Positions 1-5,533 of a stretch of 9,044 nucleotides of DNA are shown here, in pieces; the first letter of the stretch is position 1; each line of letters starts with the position of its first letter. Location of the stretch: contig JAQBPL010000362.1 of the NCBI GenBank assembly GCA_028287545.1, positions 1-9,044 of the forward strand, given 5' to 3'. Both the position numbers and the translations under genes were made by a program. The stretch is from Vulcanimicrobiota bacterium. GTDB lineage: Bacteria; Eremiobacterota; Eremiobacteria; Baltobacterales; Baltobacteraceae. The notes under the pieces are model-generated. The model was not told where the DNA came from. It saw only the letters and a program-made list of their open reading frames with translations, and made no database searches.

Positions 1-1124
1 GTCGCGACCATCCCGAAGAGCGCGCCGGCGGCGCCGGTGTCGACGTTCTTCGTCGCGACCAGCCGGCCGCCGCGCGTGATCTCGACGAGCAAGTTCGTTC
101 CCGCCGGATCGAGGGTGTTGCCGATGACGAGGTGTCCGTCGGGAAGCAGTGCGGAGCTGATTGGGCCGTTGAGCGGGGCGCCTTGGAAGATCCGGCGCGC
201 GAGGAAGGCGGCGACGCCCGAGGCTGCGCCGTTCTTGAACGCGAGCCCCCCGGCAGGAATGAACGAGACGTGGCGCAGCACGGTGACGCTGTTGTCTTGG
301 CCGTCGATCACGTAGAGCGCGTCGCGGCTGTTGTCGTACTGCAGGCCAGACGGCCCGAGGATGCCGCCGGGCGCGCCGTTGTTCACCGCGAACCCGGTCG
401 CGATCACATCGAACGTAAAGCCGCTCGGCCGAATGTTGACCCGCACGATCGATCCGTCACCGGCATTGCTTGCGTAGAACGCCGCTACGAACGGCGGATG
501 CGCAGGCGCGAACGTCTCTCCGAACGGACCGTGCCACGGGCCGCCGGCCAGAGCATTGATCAACGCGCCCGACGGCGAGACGATTGGGTTGTCGTTGGCG
601 GCGAAGGCGGCAGCCCAGATCGTGTCGCTCGGCGCGAGTGCGAGCGCGTTGCAGCCGAGCAGCGCGGCGTTCTGCGCGATGTGAAGCGGCGCGGCGTTCG
701 GGTGAGGGTGCAGCGCTACGATCGTCGTTCCGGTGCCCTGTACGTTCGCGGCATTGTTGAAGTTGCACACGACCAGGTCGCCGCTGCGCAGCAGACCCGC
801 GTCGACCTTCGCCACGTCCAAACCGTACGGGTTCTGGTCGCCGTTCTGCGGATCGACCGTCGATCCGATCGTCTTGATGTGACTCAGGCGCGGCATCTCC
901 GCGGTCGTATCGGCGTGGTCCGCATCGTCCTGCGCGCGATCGGCCGCAGCAAATTGCCGCAGGTCGGCCATCGCGGGAACGGTTGCGGCGCCCGGCGGGC
1001 CACCCATCGACGACGGCGTACCCATCGTCCCCGACGAACCTCCTCCGCCGCAGGCGGCAAGCGCACACACGGCTGCTGTCACCGTCAGGACCTGCGCGGC
1101 ACCGAACGCAAACCGAAACATCAT
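1..1124 (-). CDS. Lipoprotein with beta-propeller-like repeats, C-terminus beyond the window
   Basis: The frame stays open for 374 codons and runs off the left edge, so the C-terminus is missing. Two ATG codons stand in tandem at the start. I chose the outer one because GAGGTG lies 6 bases upstream. Residues 11-24 form a hydrophobic signal ending in the lipobox LAAC, so Cys25 is the probable lipidated residue, and a GGGGS linker follows. The mature part has recurring segments of the kind seen in NHL/SMP-30-like propellers: FYASNAGDGSIVRVNI (residues 216-231), GLQYDNSRDALYVIDGQDNS (260-279) and SSALLPDGHLVIGN (323-336). This suggests an exported, lipid-anchored propeller that could bind a ligand or a protein. 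No catalytic residues are recognisable and I cannot name a function. It is transcribed divergently from the TonB-like gene. Confidence 0.75.
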   Translation of the reverse strand, partial: MMFRFAFGAAQVLTVTAAVCALAACGGGGSSGTMGTPSSMGGPPGAATVPAMADLRQFAAADRAQDDADHADTTAEMPRLSHIKTIGSTVDPQNGDQNPYGLDVAKVDAGLLRSGDLVVCNFNNAANVQGTGTTIVALHPHPNAAPLHIAQNAALLGCNALALAPSDTIWAAAFAANDNPIVSPSGALINALAGGPWHGPFGETFAPAHPPFVAAFYASNAGDGSIVRVNIRPSGFTFDVIATGFAVNNGAPGGILGPSGLQYDNSRDALYVIDGQDNSVTVLRHVSFIPAGGLAFKNGAASGVAAFLARRIFQGAPLNGPISSALLPDGHLVIGNTLDPAGTNLLVEITRGGRLVATKNVDTGAAGALFGMVA

Positions 1125-1332
1125 GGCGATCACCTCGCGCGTTTTCACCGGAGTGGCGGTCAATCTAGAACGCGCGCATGAAGGAAGTCTGAATCGAACC
1201 ACGGCGCGAGCGCACGCGCGTCCTGGGAGCGGACAAGCGCTCCAACGGATAGTCGGAATGCAACGCTGGCGGAAGGGCCTCCGGTCGTGACGCATACCGG
1301 CAAGCCGGGTGTGGGGATAAGGGGTCCACTCG
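1125..1332. other. Divergent intergenic region
   Basis: These 208 bases separate the leftward lipoprotein gene from the rightward TonB-like gene and must carry regulation for both. I see no convincing sigma-70 promoter. A weak rightward pair is TTCACC at 1144-1149 and TAGAAC at 1166-1171, spaced 16 bases. A 6-bp stem (GGAGCG 1226-1231, CGCTCC 1238-1243) with a 6-base loop sits in the middle. A longer inverted repeat begins at 1294 and is listed separately. No small gene with a credible ribosome site was found here. Confidence 0.5.
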
Positions 1333-1342
1333 TTGCCGGTAT
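1294..1342 (+). repeat. Perfect 10-bp inverted repeat over the TonB-like start codon
   Basis: ATACCGGCAA at 1294-1303 is the exact reverse complement of TTGCCGGTAT at 1333-1342, with 29 bases between. The first three bases of the right arm are the proposed TTG start codon, and the likely ribosome site AAGGGG (1319-1324) lies in the loop. In the mRNA the arms could pair and hide the start. As DNA, the arms could be half-sites for a dimeric regulator. Which of these applies, if either, is not shown by the sequence. Confidence 0.45.
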
Positions 1343-2430
1343 TGTCTGGGCCGTTGCGCTTCTTGCGCCGGATTGTTCCCGTCATGTTCGGGGTGATGCT
1401 CGTGACCACGGTAGCCGCCCGCGCCGAAACGTGGCGCTGGCATCACGTTCTGCACGTCGCGAACGCGCCGCCGGTGAACGCCGAGTCGAACATCGACGTT
1501 GGGCCGAACGGCATCTCCTGGTCGTATACGGCTCCGCTTCAAGGGAAAGAGATCGTCATCGAAACCTGCCACGCCGCCTCGGGCGACGTCCAGCAGGCGT
1601 CGGCGTATCGAACCGGCGGAAGCGTCTGGTTCCTCATTCGCTTGAAGCACAACCGCACCGCGGCGTGCGCCTCCGGGAGAAGAGAGATCGCCGCGATCCC
1701 CGGTGACGATTACGACGAGCTCCGCCGGATCGCGGCGGCCGTCAACCGCGCCCTCCCGCGCGATCGCCTTGCGGCGCCGCAGCCGACACCCGCACCGCGA
1801 GCCCCCTCGCCGACACCGCGCGCCGCGACGCCGCGTCCGGCCCAAACTCCGCGCGCGACGCCGACTCCGTCGCTCACGCCTCGCGCGGCCGCGAGCGCGC
1901 GGCCGTCACCGCGAGCCACGCCGGCAGCCGTTCCGGACGTGCCGCCGCGTCTCTTGACGCGCGGTACGTCGAATCTCGCGATCGGTCACAGCGGCGTTGC
2001 ACGCGTCCGGGTGACCGTGGCGGCCGACGGAAGGCCCGAGCAAGCGACGATCGTCTCCGTCACCGACCGCGAGCTCGCGGGGGCTGCTCTCGAGACGGCG
2101 GCCTCGTCGACCTACGCGCCGGCGACGAAGAACGGCAAACCGCTCGCGGCGCCGTACGTCGCGACGTTTTCGTTCACCGGCGACGATCCGGCGATGTCGT
2201 CGATCCCGGTGTGGCGACGCTCCCCGCTGCCGAGTCCATCGCCCTCGCCGACGCCGGAACCGACACCAACGCCCACACCGACACCCGCGCCGACGCCGAC
2301 GCCGACCGCCATCCCGACCGCAACGCCGACGCCGACCCCGAAACCGACGCGGCCGGCAGGGGCTCCCGTGTTGAGCCCGGTCAGAAGACAGACGCCGACG
2401 CCCCGACCTACGCCGATGCCCACGCCGTAG
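1333..2430 (+). CDS. Secreted or anchored protein with TonB C-terminal-type domain and Pro/Thr-rich segments
   Basis: The predicted protein has 365 residues. The TTG start is preceded by AAGGGG at 8 bases. It gives a signal with arginines at 9, 12 and 13, a hydrophobic core at 14-28, and a possible cleavage site after ARA (29-31). A later TTG at 1354 also gives a signal but has a worse ribosome site. Residues 32-140 form an unrecognised globular domain with two cysteines (79, 112). Residues 149-200 are Pro/Thr/Ala/Arg-rich. Residues 205-282 resemble the TonB C-terminal fold, with [20 protein letters not shown], an [14 protein letters not shown] helix region and a closing beta strand. In classical TonB this domain contacts the TonB box of outer-membrane receptors. 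Here a second Pro/Thr-rich stretch of about 70 residues follows it, which is unusual. No ExbB, ExbD or receptor gene is visible, so energy transduction is only a possibility. Confidence 0.75.
   Translation: MPVLSGPLRFLRRIVPVMFGVMLVTTVAARAETWRWHHVLHVANAPPVNAESNIDVGPNGISWSYTAPLQGKEIVIETCHAASGDVQQASAYRTGGSVWFLIRLKHNRTAACASGRREIAAIPGDDYDELRRIAAAVNRALPRDRLAAPQPTPAPRAPSPTPRAATPRPAQTPRATPTPSLTPRAAASARPSPRATPAAVPDVPPRLLTRGTSNLAIGHSGVARVRVTVAADGRPEQATIVSVTDRELAGAALETAASSTYAPATKNGKPLAAPYVATFSFTGDDPAMSSIPVWRRSPLPSPSPSPTPEPTPTPTPTPAPTPTPTAIPTATPTPTPKPTRPAGAPVLSPVRRQTPTPRPTPMPTP
1777..1932 (+). repeat. Pro/Thr/Ala/Arg-rich low-complexity segment (first)
   Basis: These degenerate codon repeats encode residues about 149-200 of the TonB-like protein, with PTP, SPTP and TPR units. 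The segment joins the N-terminal domain to the TonB-type domain. It looks like an extended, periplasm-spanning linker of the sort found in TonB proteins. Confidence 0.7.
2227..2349 (+). repeat. (CCG-ACN)n Pro-Thr tandem repeat (second)
   Basis: This near-perfect run of Pro-Ser then Pro-Thr dipeptide codons covers residues about 299-339, behind the TonB-type domain. The CCGAC/GCCGAC units are repetitive at DNA level too, so the copy number may vary between strains or be miscounted by assembly. The protein ends soon after in a shorter [12 protein letters not shown] tail. Confidence 0.8.
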
Positions 2431-2443
2431 CCGCGCGCCGCGC

Positions 2444-2872
2444 TCAGCGCGAGTACACCGGCACCATCGTGGCGGTTCCGATGGTGCGATCGTGCCCGTC
2501 GAGCGCTCGCAGCAGGAACGTGTAATGATGTAGGGAGCCCTGCGGCGGACACGGACCGCCCCAGCCGAGCGTACCGAAACTGTTGCGGAAGATCACCGCG
2601 CCGTTCACCGGGCCGGCGCCGAGCGTGTGCGCGCTCGCCGGGATGCGAAACACCGCCCAGTGCGTCCAGCCGCCGAGCTTCGCCGCGTCGTGATCGACGA
2701 CCGTCAGGTTGAACGTGCGCGTCCCGGCCGGCGCCGCGTCCCACCCGACGCGCGGCGTGCGATTCTCGCCGCCGCATCCATCCTTGTTCCAGGCGAACGC
2801 TTTCGGGATCATCGCACCGTCCTTGACATCGGGGCTCGACAGCGCGAACGCGAGCAACATCGGCAAGAGCAT
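2444..2872 (-). CDS. PEBP (YbhB/YbcL) family protein, short form
   Basis: The predicted protein has 142 residues. The frame is open far upstream into the regulator gene. The ATG at 2872 is preferred because AGGA lies 8 bases before it and the family similarity begins there. The phosphatidylethanolamine-binding protein signature is visible: VVDHDA at residues 58-63 (usually DPDAP), GGWTHWAVFRIP at 67-78, then GGPCPP at 105-110 and HHYTFLLRALD at 115-125. These residues line the anion-binding pocket of the family. Bacterial members have no settled function. After RALD the protein closes in about 17 residues (ending VPVYSR), whereas family members usually have an extra helix before this strand. 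The first ten residues are hydrophobic but lack a charged start, so export is uncertain. It follows the AraC-type gene by 65 bases on the same strand and converges with the TonB-like gene, leaving 13 bases between their stop codons. Confidence 0.85.
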   Translation of the reverse strand: MLLPMLLAFALSSPDVKDGAMIPKAFAWNKDGCGGENRTPRVGWDAAPAGTRTFNLTVVDHDAAKLGGWTHWAVFRIPASAHTLGAGPVNGAVIFRNSFGTLGWGGPCPPQGSLHHYTFLLRALDGHDRTIGTATMVPVYSR

Positions 2873-2918
2873 CGTCGGTTTCCTTTCAACCTCGTTGCCC
2901 GGCCGAAATCCGCTTTCC

Positions 2919-2937
2919 CGGATACGCGGCGTATCCG
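2919..2937 (-). repeat. 8-bp hairpin directly after the araC-family stop codon
   Basis: CGGATACG at 2919-2926 and CGTATCCG at 2930-2937 are perfect reverse complements around a 3-base loop. On the minus strand the hairpin begins immediately after the regulator's TGA. No T-run follows, so it is not a standard intrinsic terminator. It could protect an mRNA end, attenuate read-through into the PEBP gene, or bind a protein. Confidence 0.55.
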
Positions 2938-3822
2938 TCAGTGGCTGACGGAGCGATAGGCAGACGGAGCCGAACCGACGAGTCTCGCGAACGCCTGGCT
3001 GAAGTGGCTCTGGCTGGCAAATCCGACGTTGGCGCCGATCGTGGCGATCGTATCGTTCGTCGTCCGCAGGAGCGTCGCGGCTCGCCTGATGCGGCGCTGC
3101 AGGATATACCGATACGGAGAGACGCCGTATTTCGTCCTGAACGCGTGGGAAAAATGGGTGACGCTGAGACCGACGAGCGACGCCATCTCGTTCAGACTGA
3201 TCTCGCGATCCAAAGATTCTTCCACGAAGTCGATGACGGGCTTGAACCGCGCAGATCCCGCGTTCGTGGTGAGCTGGGGCGGAATCGGTTTGGTCGCGCT
3301 GGCTCGGAACATCTCGACGATCAGCATCGACGCCAACGACTCGGCGTAGGCGACGGGAAAACCGTCGGGACTTCCGCACAGGGATGCGATGCGCTCAACA
3401 AGCCCCGGCGCAATCGGATTCGGGCCGCTCTGCGCCCGCAGATCGAAGTCACCGACTCCCTCGCCGAGCACGCGAGCGAACGTGGAATGTTCGACCTGGC
3501 AAAACAGGTATCGCTGTGACGCGCGGCCTGTCGTCTTGGCGGCGTATCGACGCCCTCTGGGCAACACCGTGCAGGTCCCGGCGCCGTGCGCGATCGGCGG
3601 GTTGCGGCGAAGCGCATCCCACGATTCCTCGACCATGAGCTCCCCGTCACACTCCAGCACGAAGATGAAGGCGTGGCGCGGCAAGAGGATCTCTAATTCG
3701 GTGACGTCGCGATACGAGGCCGAGTGGACGGAATACGTCAAGCCGGCGACCGCAAACGCGGACTCGGTCCCACGTGGTAGGCTCAAGCACCGTCCAGTTT
3801 CGACGCAGGCTGCCGCGTTCAA
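2938..3822 (-). CDS. AraC-family transcriptional regulator
   Basis: I prefer a TTG start at 3822, giving 294 residues, the usual AraC-family length. GAGAGGAG stands 7 bases before it, while the outer TTG at 3930 has no good ribosome site; no in-frame ATG exists before codon 63. The C-terminus has both helix-turn-helix units of the family: ISLNEMASLVGLSVTHFSHA (about 208-227) and TIATIGANVGFASQSHFSQA (258-277), followed by the typical closing GSAPSAYR. The N-terminal 180 residues form a divergent sensor region with patches such as IFVLECDGELMVEE and VLPRGRRY, consistent with a cupin-like effector domain. The ligand is unknown. The gene lies 148 bases downstream of the molybdoenzyme genes and 65 bases upstream of the PEBP gene, all on one strand. 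It may regulate either neighbour or itself. Confidence 0.88.
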   Translation of the reverse strand: MNAAACVETGRCLSLPRGTESAFAVAGLTYSVHSASYRDVTELEILLPRHAFIFVLECDGELMVEESWDALRRNPPIAHGAGTCTVLPRGRRYAAKTTGRASQRYLFCQVEHSTFARVLGEGVGDFDLRAQSGPNPIAPGLVERIASLCGSPDGFPVAYAESLASMLIVEMFRASATKPIPPQLTTNAGSARFKPVIDFVEESLDREISLNEMASLVGLSVTHFSHAFRTKYGVSPYRYILQRRIRRAATLLRTTNDTIATIGANVGFASQSHFSQAFARLVGSAPSAYRSVSH

Positions 3823-3829
3823 GCGAAGA

Positions 3830-3837
3830 CTCCTCTC
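3830..3837 (-). promoter_or_regulatory. Ribosome binding site that decides the araC-family start
   Basis: On the minus strand this reads GAGAGGAG, 7 bases before the TTG at 3822. It is one of the strongest Shine-Dalgarno matches in the window. It argues for the shorter, 294-residue reading of the regulator over the longer one beginning at 3930. Confidence 0.6.
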
Positions 3838-3902
3838 GTGCACGTCTCGACGGAATGGGGAGATCGAGCGCGAGCGTATCAGGTGCACCGGCGCGGCGGG
3901 AG

Positions 3903-3916
3903 CGGCCGATCGGCCG
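3903..3916. promoter_or_regulatory. 14-bp perfect palindrome in the araC-family leader, candidate operator
   Basis: CGGCCGATCGGCCG reads the same on both strands and lies 81 bases upstream of the preferred start. The related sequence CGGCCGATCG occurs at 5511-5520 in the leader of the sulfite dehydrogenase gene. In both places AACCTTT follows directly on the plus strand. Operator function is inferred only from symmetry, position and this partial repeat. Confidence 0.3.
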
Positions 3917-3970
3917 AACCTTTCGGACAATTCCGCTCGCCCGCCCGTCTTGTCGAAGCGCCGAGAGAGC

Positions 3971-4288
3971 TTACGGCGTCTTTCCGTAGGTCGCGGTGAG
4001 ATAGTCGACGATGTCCGCTGCGTCCTTGTCGGGGATCGGCGCGCCGTACGCCTTGCGCATCTTCGTCACTTCGGCGTCCCAGTGCGCTTTGTCGAGCGGC
4101 GGCTGCGTCGAGACGTAGGCGGACGAATGACAGGTCAGGCAGTACGTCGTCGCCGCCTGCAAGCCTGGGCCGGGTTTGAAGGCGAACGACAGATCACCGG
4201 GCATCGTTACGCTGACCTTCGAGGGCGTGGCCCCTGCCGCGACGAGCGGAACGAGCGCGGCGAATGCCGCGAACGCGATGATCTTCAC
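3971..4288 (-). CDS. sorB: Monohaem cytochrome c, SorB-like subunit of sulfite dehydrogenase
   Basis: The predicted protein has 105 residues. The GTG start overlaps the stop of the upstream gene in GTGA, and AAGGTG lies about 8 bases before it. Residues 1-20 are a Sec signal (KIIAFAAFAALVPLVAAGA). The haem attachment motif is CLTCH at 50-54, with His54 as proximal ligand. Met77 in VTKMRKAYGAPIP is the likely distal ligand. The tail DKDAADIVDYLTATYGKTP is the usual C-terminal helix of class I cytochromes c. In known SorAB enzymes the small cytochrome takes electrons from the molybdenum subunit and passes them to soluble cytochrome or an oxidase. Translational coupling to the molybdenum gene supports that role. 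It could also serve the aldehyde oxidoreductase of the same operon. Confidence 0.88.
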   Translation of the reverse strand: MKIIAFAAFAALVPLVAAGATPSKVSVTMPGDLSFAFKPGPGLQAATTYCLTCHSSAYVSTQPPLDKAHWDAEVTKMRKAYGAPIPDKDAADIVDYLTATYGKTP

Positions 4289-5487
4289 GCGACCGACACC
4301 TTGTACTGCTGAATCACGTTGCGCATGTAGCCTCCGGGATTCCAGATCGGCGTCGCCGTCTGCGCGCCGCCGTCGTTTCCGAACGCGCGGCACGCCAGCG
4401 CGTACGTCTTGCCGCCGTCGAGGTTCACTACGGCGTTCCAACGGCGAAACGAGTACTTGCCGTAGTCGGCCTCGAGCGCCGCGGCCGTCCACGTCGCACC
4501 TCCGTCGCTCGAGACCTCGACCGACTTGATCCCGCTGCCGCCGTCGAACGCGATACCGCGAACGGCGGTGCGGCCCGCCTTCAGCGACGCTCCGTCGGTG
4601 ATGTTGGTGACGAACGATCGCACGACCATCCGGTTGATGGGGATCGTGGCGAAGCCGACGTCCGTCGGCGCGACGGAGTGCTTCGGCGTGTCCGGGATGC
4701 GGTACGCCGTCTTCATCCAGAACCCATCGTCGACGTGATCGAGTACGGTGATGTCGCTGAGCATCTTGACCCAGTAGGTGGAGTACCAACCCGGCACGAC
4801 CAGGCGCACGGGGAAGCCGTTGAGGAGTGGGAGCGGCTTCCCGTTCATCGCGTACGCGACGATGACGTCGTCGCCCCGCGCGACGTCGACGTCGAGCGCT
4901 TTGCGGAAATCGGGCGTGGCCGGCAGCGTCGGTTTGTCCAGCCCGTGGAATTGGACTTGCTTCGCGGAGGCGGCGAGCCCCGCGCGATCGAGAATGTCCT
5001 TGAGCCGCACGCCGCGCCAGAGCGCGTTGCCCATCGCGCCGTCCTGCCATTGGCCCCCTGCGGGACGCGGTTCGAAGAAGCCGCGGCTGTTCCCGGAACA
5101 TTGGTTCACCGCGGCGATCTCGACCGCGGGCATCCGCTGCAGATCGGCAATCGAAATCGAGAGCGGTTTACCGACGGCACCGCCCACGCGGATGCGATGG
5201 GTCGCCGCATCGATGCCGGTCGGGATGTCGGCGAGGTGCCAGCGCACGAAGAACGCGTCGTTCGGCGTGAAGACGCCCTGGTCGAACACCGCGAACGGCG
5301 TCTCCAGCTGCGGCGGCCGCGGCGTGAGCACCATGAGCGGGCGCTTTTGCGGAAAGGCGATCAGCGGCCGATCGCCGTTGGCGAAGACGCCGCGGACGAT
5401 CTGCTCCGCGGACGCCGGCGCGGCAAGCGCCCCGCCCAGCACCGCGGCCCCGGAGGCGGCAAGAAAGGAACGGCGAGATGACGGCAT
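4285..5487 (-). CDS. sorA: SorA-like sulfite dehydrogenase, molybdenum subunit
   Basis: The predicted protein has 400 residues and probably oxidises sulfite to sulfate in the periplasm. The N-terminus SSRRSFLAASGAAV is a twin-arginine signal ending near APASA (residue 27), as expected for export after folding with cofactor. Residues about 75-250 are the sulfite-oxidase-type molybdopterin domain. Cys130 in NQCSGNSR is the predicted molybdenum ligand and Arg135 follows it by five residues. FFVRWH (79-84) supplies the conserved Arg82/His84 pair, and GWYSTYWVKM (233-242) contains the active-site tyrosine region. Residues about 275-395 match the C-terminal dimerisation domain. Length and this second domain separate it from MsrP/YedY reductases. 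The immediate SorB-like partner favours SorA over SoxC. The ribosome site is a weak GGGCGGG. It starts 46 bases after the aldehyde oxidoreductase gene. Activity on another substrate cannot be excluded. Confidence 0.9.
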   Translation of the reverse strand: MPSSRRSFLAASGAAVLGGALAAPASAEQIVRGVFANGDRPLIAFPQKRPLMVLTPRPPQLETPFAVFDQGVFTPNDAFFVRWHLADIPTGIDAATHRIRVGGAVGKPLSISIADLQRMPAVEIAAVNQCSGNSRGFFEPRPAGGQWQDGAMGNALWRGVRLKDILDRAGLAASAKQVQFHGLDKPTLPATPDFRKALDVDVARGDDVIVAYAMNGKPLPLLNGFPVRLVVPGWYSTYWVKMLSDITVLDHVDDGFWMKTAYRIPDTPKHSVAPTDVGFATIPINRMVVRSFVTNITDGASLKAGRTAVRGIAFDGGSGIKSVEVSSDGGATWTAAALEADYGKYSFRRWNAVVNLDGGKTYALACRAFGNDGGAQTATPIWNPGGYMRNVIQQYKVSVA

Positions 5488-5533
5488 CGTCCCGCCCGCT
5501 TTTTTCCCTCCGGCCGATCGAACCTTTTCTCGG

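Noticed and set aside
457..1068. Minus-strand 203-codon frame inside the lipoprotein gene
   Set aside because: Its composition is that of a frame-shifted shadow of the lipoprotein, with no motif and no credible start.
132..1181. 349-codon rightward open frame
   Set aside because: It is arginine-rich and featureless, and is antisense to a frame with a lipoprotein signal, good ribosome site and propeller-like repeats.
1186..1202. T-loop-like GGTTCGATTC on the minus strand, suggesting a tRNA
   Set aside because: The flanking bases do not form a T-stem and no acceptor or anticodon arms can be built around it.
1165..1845. Minus-strand 226-codon frame over the divergent region and TonB-like gene
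   Set aside because: It is Arg-rich without motifs and overlaps the plausible signal peptide and N-terminal domain of the plus-strand gene.
2439..2451. Small hairpin CGCGC-TCA-GCGCG between the convergent stops, as a bidirectional terminator
   Set aside because: A 5-bp stem with a 3-base loop in GC-rich DNA and no T-run on either side is not convincing.
2873..3379. N-terminal extension of the PEBP gene into the araC-family gene
   Set aside because: The extension is a shadow of the regulator's helix-turn-helix coding region. Family similarity and the ribosome site both place the start at 2872.
3823..3930. Longer AraC-family protein starting at the TTG at 3930
   Set aside because: It has no good ribosome site and adds 36 non-family residues, whereas the TTG at 3822 has GAGAGGAG at proper spacing.
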